31,614 bases of DNA from Ruminococcus flavefaciens (GCA_002309635.1 DBXO01000027.1:1-31614), one strand, 5' to 3'; shown: positions 6,506 through 13,865, numbered from the stretch's first letter. Notes: generated by a model not told the origin, from the sequence alone. A program made the numbers and translations.

Positions 6506-6534
6506 TATTATGTGATAAAAGAAGTGAAATATGC
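6506..6534 (-). promoter_or_regulatory. Candidate sigma-G (forespore) promoter of spoVAD-spoVAE
   Basis: On the minus strand GCATA (6530-6534) and CATAATA (6506-6512) are separated by 17 bases. They fit the Bacillus sigma-G consensus (GHATR, 17-18 bases, CATWHTA) at every specified base. The -10 lies 22 bases upstream of the spoVAD start codon, leaving room for the GGAGG site. spoVA genes are known sigma-G targets in Bacillus and Clostridium, which supports the call. Confidence 0.65.
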
Positions 6535-6562
6535 AAAAAAGCGCAGCATTTAAGCTGCGCTT
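6534..6562 (-). terminator. Intrinsic terminator of the zinc-ribbon/pilin-like gene
   Basis: On the minus strand AAGCGCAGC pairs with GCTGCGCTT around TTAAAT, followed by TTTTTT. It lies about 67 bases after the stop codon of the gene at 6629-7381 and insulates spoVAD. The stem closely resembles that of the terminator at 3164-3190. Confidence 0.8.
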
Positions 6563-6628
6563 AACGGTGATTATTCAGTTATTCATAACAGTATGAGCTG
6601 CAGCAGAGCAAATCTGCGGCAATACTTC

Positions 6629-7381
6629 TTAATACCTGTTGAATATCTTGTCGTATGCGTCCCAGTATAGCTCGTCGAGGGTCGCTTCGTCCTTGTATTC
6701 GGGGCTGCCGCCGTATTCGGAATAGGTGCGTATACCGCGGGAAACAGATGAGGGATAGGTGCCGACGGGCTTTTTCTTGTCGGTCCAGTCATAGCAGACC
6801 GCGGCGTATTCAACGACTCCGTTGTCGGCTACGATGAAGTATTCATATTTGTTGAAATTTTCGTCGGTTATGTATCTTTCAAGTTTATCATCGAACTTTC
6901 TGATATCAAAAGGCACCGCGACGTTGTCGTTTGTGCTTGAAGCTATGATATATTTTCCGTTGGTTTTCTCTCCGAGTTCATCGAGCTCTACAAGGGCGGT
7001 GTTGGCAGCGCGGTAGAGAGTGCCCGCCATATTATTTGTTTTTGTCTGCCGCGATTTTTTGGCATAGCCAAGCATGGACGGCACCAGTATGGCGGCAAGT
7101 ATCGCTGTCAGTACAACAAAGCCTATACTCAGTCCGATGATTATGGCAGTCAAATTGCTTTTGCTCATTTTCTGCGGCTGCATGGGCTGACCGTAGTAGT
7201 ACGGAGGCGGGTAGCCTTGCGGATACGGCTGGCAGGGCGGCGTGGTGCTGTAGCGCGGATCATTCGGCGGGACAGAGCTGTAATTGCTCTGCTGAGGCGC
7301 TTCCGCCGACGGCTCTGAAGCTGTGCAATTGCATTTTTCGCCGTTTTCAAGCTTTCGTCCGCATTGTGTGCAATATGGCAT
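6629..7381 (-). CDS. Zinc-ribbon protein with pilin-like membrane helix
   Basis: This 250-residue protein has three parts. Residues 1-20 carry MPYCTQCGRKLENGEKCNC, a zinc ribbon with CxxC and CxC pairs. Residues 20-70 are rich in Pro, Tyr and Gln (low complexity). From about residue 75 a hydrophobic helix (LTAIIIGLSIGFVVLTAILAA then ILVPSMLGYAKKSR) passes into an amphipathic helix (NNMAGTLYRAANTALVEL). That last part resembles type IV pilins and pseudopilins, although no prepilin peptidase site precedes it. The C-terminal domain is likely extracytoplasmic. ATG 7381 follows GGGGAG. The protein is probably anchored with the zinc ribbon in the cytoplasm. Function is unknown. Confidence 0.75.
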   Translation of the reverse strand: MPYCTQCGRKLENGEKCNCTASEPSAEAPQQSNYSSVPPNDPRYSTTPPCQPYPQGYPPPYYYGQPMQPQKMSKSNLTAIIIGLSIGFVVLTAILAAILVPSMLGYAKKSRQTKTNNMAGTLYRAANTALVELDELGEKTNGKYIIASSTNDNVAVPFDIRKFDDKLERYITDENFNKYEYFIVADNGVVEYAAVCYDWTDKKKPVGTYPSSVSRGIRTYSEYGGSPEYKDEATLDELYWDAYDKIFNRY

Positions 7382-7425
7382 ATTATCACTCCCCTTGAAG
7401 TTGTTTTCGCTGCTGTTACAATGAT

Positions 7426-7454
7426 ATTATAGCACATAAGCCGTTTTATTGCAA
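7426..7454 (-). promoter_or_regulatory. Sigma-A promoter of the zinc-ribbon/pilin-like gene
   Basis: On the minus strand TTGCAA (7449-7454) and TATAAT (7426-7431) are 17 bases apart, 45 bases upstream of the start codon at 7381. The -10 is a consensus match and the -35 matches at four of six positions. Confidence 0.6.
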
Positions 7455-7502
7455 CCATATATCAGACGTCAGCCTTTTGCCCTCAGCCCTTACAGGTCAG
7501 GT

Positions 7503-7554
7503 GTCCGAACAAGGCATATTTGTCCCGGGGCGGACATATCCTTTAAGGACAAAT
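7503..7554 (+). promoter_or_regulatory. Alternating TGTCC/GGACA stems in the leader of the Ca2+ ATPase gene
   Basis: The leader holds TGTCC at 7503, ATTTGTCC at 7518-7525, GGACAT at 7532 and GGACAAAT at 7547-7554. ATTTGTCC and GGACAAAT form a perfect eight-pair stem. The same TTGTCC can instead pair with the nearer GGACAT. The two structures exclude each other and lie 20 bases before the start codon, so they could control translation. No known riboswitch consensus was recognised. Confidence 0.35.
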
Positions 7555-7573
7555 GTCTTGAAAGGGTGAAAAT

Positions 7574-10189
7574 ATGGGTATTACTGAAAAGGAAGCAGCG
7601 GAGATACTGAAAGCCGAGGGTGAGAACGTCATCGGCGGTGAAAAGAGGGCGGGTCCGCTGAAAATATTTCTCGGCCAGTTCAGGGACGTTATGGTGATGA
7701 TACTGCTCGGCGCAACGGTGATATCGGTATTTCTCGGAGAAATATCCGACGCTGTCACCATTATACTTATAGTCCTGCTCAATGCGATCCTCGGATTCAT
7801 ACAGGAGTACCGCACGGAGCATACACTCGAAGCTCTGCGCTCCATGACGGCACCAACGGCTAAGTGCTGGAGAGACGGGAGGCTCTCGGAGATACCCGCC
7901 TCCCGCCTTGTAAGAGGGGATATAATCGAACTCGAGGCAGGGGACCGCATTCCCGCAGACTGCGCCGTGCTCAGGGCGGCGGGATTCTTTTCGGACGAAG
8001 CCCTGCTTACGGGAGAGTCGGTGCCCGTGGGAAAGTCGGCAGGTCCTGAGGAGGACAGTGACAACTCGCTGAACAAGTCAAACATAGTATACTGCGGGGC
8101 TTCAGCGGTCAAGGGCACCTGCCGCGGCAGGGTCATCGCAACGGGCATGAATACACAAATGGGCAGGATATCGGGAATGCTCAGCGATATCGGCAGGGAG
8201 CAGACGCCTCTGCAAAAGCGTCTCGCGGAGCTTGGAAAGGCTGTGGCAGTGATATGCCTTGCGGTCTGCGCTCTCGTCTTCGGTGCGGGAGTCCTACGCG
8301 GCGAGAACGTCTTCGATATGCTCATGACAGGCATAACTATCGCTATTGCCGCCATTCCCGAGGGACTTCCCGCAACGGTGACTATTGCCCTTGCACTTGC
8401 GGTGAGCCGCATGATGAAGCAGAAAGCCCTTGTGAACAAGCTCCACAGCGTTGAGACCCTGGGCTGTACCTCGGTGATATGCTCGGATAAAACAGGCACC
8501 ATTACCGAGAACAGAATGACCGTTACGGAGCTCTCAACTGCCGATGAGGACTTCTTTTTCAGCGGCATGGGCTACAGGGTCAGCGGAGCCGTCACAAAGG
8601 ACGGTGATATCGCCGTTAATCCCGTTACGGAGAAGGCTCTCACGGAGGCTCTCAGGTGCGGAGTTGTATGCTCGACTGCGGAGATAAGCACTCAGGAGGC
8701 TCCGAAAAGCCGCAACAGGGGCACTCTTGCAGGCAGGGGCGAGTGGAGCGTGACAGGCGACCCTACCGAGGCGGCTCTCCTTATAGCGGCGGCAAAGGCA
8801 GGCATAACAAAAGCTTCGGCGGGCTGTCATATGCTCGGGGAGTATCCCTTTGACAGCGAAACGCGGTTCATGGCTGTACATTGCAGCTTCGGCAGTGAAA
8901 AGCGTATATACTTCAAGGGGGCGGAGGAGGTCATTCTGCCGAGGTGCGCAAGGTATATGAACGGCAGGGGCGAAACAGTTCCGCTTACGGCGGCTGTGCG
9001 GCGGAAAATCGTACAAAAAGCGGCAGATATGTCCGGGAGGGCGCTGAGAGTCCTTGCACTGGCGGTCTGCACCTCCGACAGGCTGGAGCCTCAGCGTGGG
9101 GATCTTGTGTTCCTCGGTCTCGCCGGCATGACTGATCCGCCGCGCGAGGAGGCAAAAGCCGCAATACGCCGCTGTGCCACGGCTTCAGTAAAGACTGTGA
9201 TGATAACGGGAGACCATAAAAATACCGCCGTTGCAGTCGCTAAAAAGGCGGGACTGCTCAAGGGCGGCATGGCTATTACAGGCGAGGAGCTGAATATGCT
9301 CACGGACGAGGAGCTCGACCGTGATATCGGGAAATATACCGTGTTTGCGCGGGTGGAGCCGGCACACAAGCTCCGCATAGTACGAAGTTTCAGGCGGCGT
9401 GGGGAGATAGTCACCATGACGGGCGACGGTGTGAACGACGCACCTGCGGTAAAGGAAGCCGATGTGGGCGTAGCTATGGGAATTACAGGAACCGACGTCA
9501 CGAAGCAGGCGGCTGATGTGATACTAATGGACGACAACCTTGCAACACTGGTGAACGCCGTGGAGCAGGGGCGCTGCGTTTACGCAAATATCCGCAAGTT
9601 CGTGCGGTATCTGCTGTCATGCAACATAGGCGAGGTGCTGACAATGTTCCTTGGGATAGTCATGGGAATGCCCATAGTTCTGCTGCCTGTGCAGATACTC
9701 CTCGTGAATCTCGTCACCGATGGTCTGCCTGCCATAGCTCTTGGCATGGAGCCTCCCGAAAGCGATATAATGAGCCGTCCGCCGCGGCGCTCCGATGAGG
9801 GCTTTTTCGCAGGCGGACTTATGTGGAAGATAGTCATGAGGGGAATATTCATCGGACTTTCCACCCTTGCCAGCTTCACAACGGTCATGCGGCTCGGCGG
9901 CTCTGCTGAGGCTTGCCGTACTGCCGCACTTATCACTCTCGTTGTATCTCAGCTCATACACGTATTTGAGTGCCGCTCGGAGAGCCGTTCGCTTTTCGGC
10001 ATGAATCCTTTCGGCAATATGAAGCTTGTGGGAGCTGTTCTCATCTCGGGAGCCGTTCTCGCGGCGGCAGTAGCCGTTCCGCAGTTGCAGGCGGTATTCA
10101 GTACCGCCGCTCCCACTATGACGGAGCTTCTCATAGCAATGGGCTTCAGCGCCGCCGTGCCTCTTGTCAGCTCGGTTCTGAGTGATTAG
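7574..10189 (+). CDS. P-type Ca2+-transporting ATPase (P2 type)
   Basis: An 871-residue cation pump of the SERCA-like P2 group, exporting Ca2+ at the cost of ATP. Visible landmarks in order are an N-terminal cation-ATPase domain, M1-M2 at about 28-80, and the dephosphorylation loop TGES at 146-149. Next come M4 with PEGLP at 262-266 (ion site), the phosphorylated D305 in CSDKTGT, and the hinge TGDGVNDAP from 616. M5-M6 follow with NLVTDGLPAIALGME, which supplies the second part of the ion site, and then four further helices. Length is normal for bacterial members. ATG 7574 follows AAAGGGTG. The leader holds alternating stems. Mn2+ transport cannot be excluded by sequence alone. Confidence 0.93.
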   Translation: MGITEKEAAEILKAEGENVIGGEKRAGPLKIFLGQFRDVMVMILLGATVISVFLGEISDAVTIILIVLLNAILGFIQEYRTEHTLEALRSMTAPTAKCWRDGRLSEIPASRLVRGDIIELEAGDRIPADCAVLRAAGFFSDEALLTGESVPVGKSAGPEEDSDNSLNKSNIVYCGASAVKGTCRGRVIATGMNTQMGRISGMLSDIGREQTPLQKRLAELGKAVAVICLAVCALVFGAGVLRGENVFDMLMTGITIAIAAIPEGLPATVTIALALAVSRMMKQKALVNKLHSVETLGCTSVICSDKTGTITENRMTVTELSTADEDFFFSGMGYRVSGAVTKDGDIAVNPVTEKALTEALRCGVVCSTAEISTQEAPKSRNRGTLAGRGEWSVTGDPTEAALLIAAAKAGITKASAGCHMLGEYPFDSETRFMAVHCSFGSEKRIYFKGAEEVILPRCARYMNGRGETVPLTAAVRRKIVQKAADMSGRALRVLALAVCTSDRLEPQRGDLVFLGLAGMTDPPREEAKAAIRRCATASVKTVMITGDHKNTAVAVAKKAGLLKGGMAITGEELNMLTDEELDRDIGKYTVFARVEPAHKLRIVRSFRRRGEIVTMTGDGVNDAPAVKEADVGVAMGITGTDVTKQAADVILMDDNLATLVNAVEQGRCVYANIRKFVRYLLSCNIGEVLTMFLGIVMGMPIVLLPVQILLVNLVTDGLPAIALGMEPPESDIMSRPPRRSDEGFFAGGLMWKIVMRGIFIGLSTLASFTTVMRLGGSAEACRTAALITLVVSQLIHVFECRSESRSLFGMNPFGNMKLVGAVLISGAVLAAAVAVPQLQAVFSTAAPTMTELLIAMGFSAAVPLVSSVLSD

Positions 10190-10225
10190 TGGTTAGTATT
10201 GGGGCGGCGTTCCGTAAAAATGTAA

Positions 10226-10244
10226 GGGCGGATATTATCCGCCC
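10226..10244. terminator. Stem-loop between the convergent Ca2+ ATPase and zinc-ribbon genes
   Basis: GGGCGGA and TCCGCCC form a seven-pair stem around TATTA, between the stop codons of two convergent genes. CTTCAATT follows on the plus strand and TTACATTTTT on the minus strand, so it may serve both. A copy of the dispersed GGCGTTCC repeat lies just before it at 10201-10214. Confidence 0.5.
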
Positions 10245-10272
10245 CTTCAATTCATAATTATGGAAATCGTTT

Positions 10273-10671
10273 TTAATATATAAAACCTCTTGGTTTTAAT
10301 ATAATTGCAAAAAGTATTACGATAACAATGACACTTAAAATAATGGCAATAAGTCCGAGTTTTATCGCTAAATCAGCGTATTCTTTTCCCTGTTGGTTTT
10401 GTTTTACAGATACTCTGCCTATAATTATTGCGGCTATTGCACAAGGAATTGAAAGATAAAAAATAAAGCAAATAACAAGAGCCACAATACTAAGAATAAG
10501 TGCTGTTTTAGCAAGTCCGTTTTTCTTTGTATTAGAAGAATTTAGGTTGGTATATTTCATTTTTTGTATTTGAATACTTTGTGTTGGAACTTCGTCTCTT
10601 GAAGCACTTCCGCATGACGGGCAAAAGTTTGAATTGTCGTTGATTTCCTTTCCGCAGAATTTGCAATACAT
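10273..10671 (-). CDS. Zinc-ribbon membrane protein
   Basis: From ATG 10671 (AAGGGGG upstream) the product has 132 residues. The N-terminus MYCKFCGKEINDNSNFCPSC is a double CxxC zinc ribbon. After a polar linker there are two long hydrophobic segments at about residues 55-85 and 103-125, separated by the KQNQQGKEYADLA loop typical of DUF4190-like membrane proteins. The ribbon should face the cytoplasm. It diverges from the XRE regulator, and its promoter lies inside an inverted repeat, so regulation by that protein is likely. Function is unknown. It shares a zinc-ribbon start, but little else, with the gene at 6629-7381. Confidence 0.8.
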   Translation of the reverse strand: MYCKFCGKEINDNSNFCPSCGSASRDEVPTQSIQIQKMKYTNLNSSNTKKNGLAKTALILSIVALVICFIFYLSIPCAIAAIIIGRVSVKQNQQGKEYADLAIKLGLIAIILSVIVIVILFAIILKPRGFIY

Positions 10672-10704
10672 ATTATATCCCCCTTTGAAAATGTTTCTAC
10701 AGAA

Positions 10705-10744
10705 ATTATAACACATATGTATTCACAATGTCAACATATGTGTT
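10705..10744 (-). promoter_or_regulatory. Promoter of the zinc-ribbon gene framed by an 11-base inverted repeat
   Basis: On the minus strand TTGACA (10729-10734) and TATAAT (10705-10710), both perfect consensus boxes, are 18 bases apart. The arms AACACATATGT (10710-10720) and ACATATGTGTT (10734-10744) are exact reverse complements and each touches one promoter box. A dimeric or tetrameric repressor bound here would block the promoter. The divergent XRE gene is the obvious candidate. Confidence 0.7.
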
Positions 10745-10749
10745 CAATG

Positions 10750-10777
10750 TTTACAAAAAATTCGTATATCATATTAT
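10750..10777 (+). promoter_or_regulatory. Promoter of the XRE regulator gene
   Basis: TTTACA (10750-10755) and TATTAT (10772-10777) are 16 bases apart, just upstream of the GAGGTG site and ATG 10792. The promoter begins six bases after the right arm of the inverted repeat, so the same operator could affect both directions. Confidence 0.55.
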
Positions 10778-10791
10778 CATGAGGTGATAAT

Positions 10792-11037
10792 ATGTATATA
10801 CCAACACTCGACCCAAAGACGGTTGGCGAAGTTATTGCGGATTTCCGCAGAAAAAAGGGGATATCGCAGGAGGTAATAAGCGGACTTGCCGATATCGGGC
10901 GCACTCACCTCAGCGCTATAGAGCGCGGTGAGCGGAAGCCCACGCTTGAAACGCTTTACCGCATTGCAAACGCCCTCGACGTGAAAATGAGCGACATTGT
11001 TCTTGCAATTGAAAATAAACTGGAAAAGGCGGACTGA
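10792..11037 (+). CDS. XRE-family transcriptional regulator
   Basis: An 81-residue protein that is almost entirely a Cro/C1-type helix-turn-helix domain: GEVIADFRRKKGISQEVISG, then GRTHLSAIERGERKPTLETL as recognition helix and following turn, and IANALDVKMSDIV. It has no sensor domain. ATG 10792 follows GAGGTG with ideal spacing. It is divergent from the zinc-ribbon membrane gene across an inverted repeat and convergent with the mazF-like gene, with which it shares a terminator. Likely it represses its own and the divergent promoter; this is inferred from layout. Confidence 0.9.
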   Translation: MYIPTLDPKTVGEVIADFRRKKGISQEVISGLADIGRTHLSAIERGERKPTLETLYRIANALDVKMSDIVLAIENKLEKAD

Positions 11038-11050
11038 AAAGTCCGCCTTT
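11025..11050. terminator. Bidirectional terminator between XRE and mazF-like genes
   Basis: AAAGGCGGACT and AGTCCGCCTTT form a perfect eleven-pair stem with a GAAA loop. The stem contains the stop codon of the XRE gene and ends three bases before the stop of the convergent gene. The A and T flanks make it usable in both directions. Confidence 0.8.
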
Positions 11051-11052
11051 CA

Positions 11053-11400
11053 TCATATTTCCAGCCCGAAGCTTATGGAAAGAGCCGTATTCACCTTATC
11101 CATTGCGTTAAGGTCAAGCTCGCCCATTTTGTCTTTGAGCCGCTTTTTGTCGATGGTTCTTATCTGCTCAAGGAGCACTATGCTGTCCTTGGCGAGACCG
11201 CACTGGTCTGCCTGTACTTCGATATGGGTAGGCAGACGGCTCTTGCCCCTCTGGCTGGTTATGGCAGCCGCTATGACCGTGGGACTGTGCTTGTTGCCTA
11301 CGTCGTTCTGAACTATAAGTACAGGTCTGATACCGCCCTGCTCAGAGCCTACAACGGGACTGAGGTCGGCATAATAGATTTCTCCTCTTCTGACGGACAT
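11053..11400 (-). CDS. MazF/PemK-type endoribonuclease (EndoA-like)
   Basis: From ATG 11400 (GGGAGAAA upstream) the protein has 115 residues, the standard MazF length. The start MSVRRGEIYYADLSPVVGSE, then GGIRPVLIVQND, AAAITSQ and DSIVLLEQIRTIDKKRL, follow the SH3-like barrel of the EndoA/MazF family throughout. These toxins cut mRNA at short sequence motifs. In Bacillus the antitoxin gene ndoAI lies directly upstream; here the upstream gene is an unrelated 166-residue protein and no ribbon-helix-helix or AbrB-type frame is seen within 130 bases. The toxin looks intact. Confidence 0.9.
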   Translation of the reverse strand: MSVRRGEIYYADLSPVVGSEQGGIRPVLIVQNDVGNKHSPTVIAAAITSQRGKSRLPTHIEVQADQCGLAKDSIVLLEQIRTIDKKRLKDKMGELDLNAMDKVNTALSISFGLEI

Positions 11401-11484
11401 GATGTTTTTCTCCCGATATATTATCAATATGAACTTGCTGTTAGTATTATTGCCTTTGCAGCTGAGTTTATACAGCCTCTGTTC

Positions 11485-11514
11485 ATTATATGCTGACGGG
11501 AGGATTTTTGTCTG
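11485..11514 (-). promoter_or_regulatory. Possible promoter of the mazF-like gene
   Basis: On the minus strand CAGACA (11509-11514) and TATAAT (11485-11490) are 18 bases apart, in the gap between the upstream gene and mazF. The -10 is perfect and the -35 matches at four of six positions. It would allow expression independent of the upstream genes. Confidence 0.4.
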
Positions 11515-11534
11515 TGCGTCTTTGCTGAGGAGGT

Positions 11535-12035
11535 TCAGAAAAAGCTTACATCTCTTGTATGATGTTCTATAAACATTTTAAGCTTCCTACCTGACAGGAA
11601 GTAAAACGAATACGGCTCATAATCACGGTCGTCGGTAACCCTGAATGCAGTACCGAGCCTGGGAAGCTCTATTGTGAAGTCTGTATGGTCATAGAAGCGG
11701 TAATTGTCAAGAAACAGCTTCTTTTTTCCGGGAGAGGATATGTCAAGTTTAAAGCACTGTCCGATGTTCTCCGTTTTGCTTTGCACAGGGAATTCTATCA
11801 CTGCGTTCTCGTACATATCGGCTGTTCTTTTCAGCGTCTCCATGCACGGAGACTCCTTTCCTCCCACCATGAATCCGCCTGTCATATTGTAAAAGACGAC
11901 AGCGTCCGAGCTGAGGATATCATCCTTTATGATACCGTATCTCTCTGCCGCGCTGAGACTGAGAAATCTCATTAAACGTTTCTGTGATCCGGGAACGTCT
12001 TCTATATTGCAGCTGATGGTAAGCTTACTGTTCAT
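11535..12035 (-). CDS. Hypothetical protein downstream of hydF
   Basis: A 166-residue protein that I do not recognise. ATG 12035 follows AAGGAG. There is no signal peptide or membrane helix. The sequence alternates short strands and loops (KLTISCNIEDVPGS, DAVVFYNMTGGFMVGG, HTDFTIELPRLGTAFRVTD), suggesting a compact alpha/beta or beta-rich cytoplasmic protein. It lies 63 bases after hydF in the same direction and is probably cotranscribed with it. The mazF-like gene follows after a gap with its own possible promoter. It does not resemble MazE-type antitoxins. A link to hydrogenase maturation is conjecture from position only. Confidence 0.7.
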   Translation of the reverse strand: MNSKLTISCNIEDVPGSQKRLMRFLSLSAAERYGIIKDDILSSDAVVFYNMTGGFMVGGKESPCMETLKRTADMYENAVIEFPVQSKTENIGQCFKLDISSPGKKKLFLDNYRFYDHTDFTIELPRLGTAFRVTDDRDYEPYSFYFLSGRKLKMFIEHHTRDVSFF

Positions 12036-12098
12036 TGTATTGCTCCTTTACCCGAAAGTTTTTGAGCTGTGGATATTCTGTGCACAGCAGGCGGCATC

Positions 12099-13298
12099 TT
12101 ATTCTATCTCTCCTGCGAGATCGGGGAATATACCGAGACTGCGTCTTAGTATGCCGTTCATCAGTGCGAGGGCTATGCCGTAGTTGGTAAAGGGGACGTT
12201 CTGGTCCTCTGCGGATTTGCGGCGGTAGGTCATTTCACGTTCGCCGAGCATACAGCCGCCGCAGTGTATCACAAGACTGTATCCGGACAGATCCTCGGGG
12301 AATTCACGTCCTGAGCTGAGTTTGATATTTATGTTTTTACCCGTGAATTTTTTCAGCATGGCGGGGAGCTTTACACTGCCGATATCGCCGCACTGACGGT
12401 GGTGGGTGCAGCCTTCGGAGATGAGAACTGTATCCCCGTCCTTAAGCGATTTTATGGCAGCTGCGCCCTTTACGGCAGTTTCAAGGAAGCCCTTGTAACG
12501 TGCCATAAGTATGGAAAATGAGGTAAGGGGAACGCTTTCGGGAACGATCCTGCTTACCACTGCGAACGCCTGACTGTCTGTAATGACCAGTTTCGGGGGA
12601 GCTGACAGCTTTTCAAGAGTTTCCGCAAGCTGGAACTCCTTGGAAAATACAGCAATTGCGTCTGCGTCCAGTATATCGCGGAGGGTCTGGACCTGCGGCA
12701 GTATCATCCGCCCCTTTGGTGCAGATTCGTCTATGGGAGTTACCAGTACGGTCATATCCCCTGCGCCGAGGAGGTCGCCGATTATGCGCTTTTCCTGTGC
12801 GGGGAGCTTTGCAATGGCGGCGATACGTTCCTTTAGCTCGTAGATGTTTTCACCCGTGAGGGCGCTGACCTCTGTCTCGTTGTCCTGACAGACCCGCTTT
12901 CCGGCTATGTCGGACTTGTTGTATACTGTGAGAAAGGGGATATCCTTTTCTTTGAAAATTCCGATGAGCTGGCGCTCTGTCTCGGTAAGCCCCACAGTGC
13001 CGTCAACTACCAGTACGGCAAGGTCCGTGCGGTTGAGTATCTGTTTTGTCTTGCGCACTCTCAGCTCGCCGAGAGCTCCCTCGTCGTCAAAGCCGGGGGT
13101 ATCTATTATAACAACGGGACCCAGCGGGAGCAGCTCCATAGCCTTGGTTACGGGGTCTGTGGTGGTGCCCTTTACGTCGGAGACTACGGAGAGCTCCTGA
13201 CCCGTAACAGCGTTTACCACGCTGGATTTACCTGCGTTTCTCCGTCCGAAGAAGCCGATGTGTATTCTCTCCGAGGAGGGTGTATCATTCAAACTCAT
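12099..13298 (-). CDS. hydF: [FeFe]-hydrogenase maturation GTPase HydF
   Basis: A 399-residue protein that serves as scaffold for the H-cluster precursor and passes the diiron unit to the hydrogenase HydA, with HydE and HydG as partners. The N-terminal GTPase domain shows the P-loop GRRNAGKS (18-25), the switch TTTDP, DTPG (66-69) and NKSD (127-130). The C-terminal [4Fe-4S]-binding set is present: C297-x-H299 in CTHH and H345-C346-x-x-C349 in HCGGC. The start at 13298 is preferred over 13307 because AAAGGA sits nine bases upstream of it but abuts the other. hydE and hydG are not in the window. Its presence implies fermentative hydrogen metabolism. Confidence 0.95.
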   Translation of the reverse strand: MSLNDTPSSERIHIGFFGRRNAGKSSVVNAVTGQELSVVSDVKGTTTDPVTKAMELLPLGPVVIIDTPGFDDEGALGELRVRKTKQILNRTDLAVLVVDGTVGLTETERQLIGIFKEKDIPFLTVYNKSDIAGKRVCQDNETEVSALTGENIYELKERIAAIAKLPAQEKRIIGDLLGAGDMTVLVTPIDESAPKGRMILPQVQTLRDILDADAIAVFSKEFQLAETLEKLSAPPKLVITDSQAFAVVSRIVPESVPLTSFSILMARYKGFLETAVKGAAAIKSLKDGDTVLISEGCTHHRQCGDIGSVKLPAMLKKFTGKNINIKLSSGREFPEDLSGYSLVIHCGGCMLGEREMTYRRKSAEDQNVPFTNYGIALALMNGILRRSLGIFPDLAGEIE

Positions 13299-13351
13299 AT
13301 TTATCATTCCTTTTTATTCCGTAGGGGACGGCGTCCCGGTAAATCATGTTA

Positions 13352-13834
13352 TTACAGCTCTATATAATACGGGCATATGTTTTCATAGTGTCCGTCCTTC
13401 ATTCTGAAACCGTTGGGAATCACTCCGAGCTGCCTGAATCCGATTTTTTCATACAGATGTCTTGCATGGGTGTTGGTTTCTACAACAGCATTGAATTGCA
13501 ATATAAGAAATCCGCATTCTTTTGCTTTCCGGATACAGTCCCTGACCAGTTTTTCACCGATATGCTGTCCGCGGCAGGAAGATGATACTGCATAGCTTGC
13601 ATTGCAGATATGTCCGCAGCGTCCGACGTTGTTAGGATGCAGGATATATAACCCGAAAACATTTCCGCTTTCATCTGCTGCAACACCGCAATAGCTTTGC
13701 GACGAAAAGAACTGTTCTCCTGTTGTTGCGTCAAGCTGCTCTTCCTGCGGAAAAGCAATGCCCTCATCAACTATCTCATTCCATATCGTTATCATTTGCT
13801 GTATGTCGTCAGTTTTGTATTTCCTTATCTGCAT
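13352..13834 (-). CDS. GNAT-family N-acetyltransferase
   Basis: From ATG 13834 (GAGGG upstream; TTG 13843 is an alternative) the protein has 160 residues. It shows the GNAT core: MQIRKYKTDDIQQM at the start, the beta-4 strand NASYAVSSSCRGQHIGEKL with the acetyl-CoA pyrophosphate loop in the form RGQHIG, and the closing NTHARHLYEKIGFRQLG. It resembles the phosphinothricin/L-amino-acid acetyltransferase-like branch, but the substrate is unknown. It lies between the malic enzyme terminator and hydF, with a copy of the GGGGACGGCGTCCC repeat (13324-13337) after it. Confidence 0.85.
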   Translation of the reverse strand: MQIRKYKTDDIQQMITIWNEIVDEGIAFPQEEQLDATTGEQFFSSQSYCGVAADESGNVFGLYILHPNNVGRCGHICNASYAVSSSCRGQHIGEKLVRDCIRKAKECGFLILQFNAVVETNTHARHLYEKIGFRQLGVIPNGFRMKDGHYENICPYYIEL

Positions 13835-13865
13835 AACCTTCAACCCTCAATTCTTAACTCTCAGC

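Noticed and set aside
7440..7573. yybP-ykoY (Mn2+) riboswitch before the P-type ATPase
   Set aside because: The expected conserved blocks are not present; only simple alternating hairpins are seen.
7543..8568. Long leftward frame of 341 codons opposite the Ca2+ ATPase gene
   Set aside because: It is antisense to conserved pump domains, has Ser/Pro/Ile-rich low-information composition and no ribosome binding site; a shadow of codon bias.
11535..12035. Antitoxin for the mazF-like gene
   Set aside because: At 166 residues it is too long and shows neither ribbon-helix-helix nor AbrB-type features.
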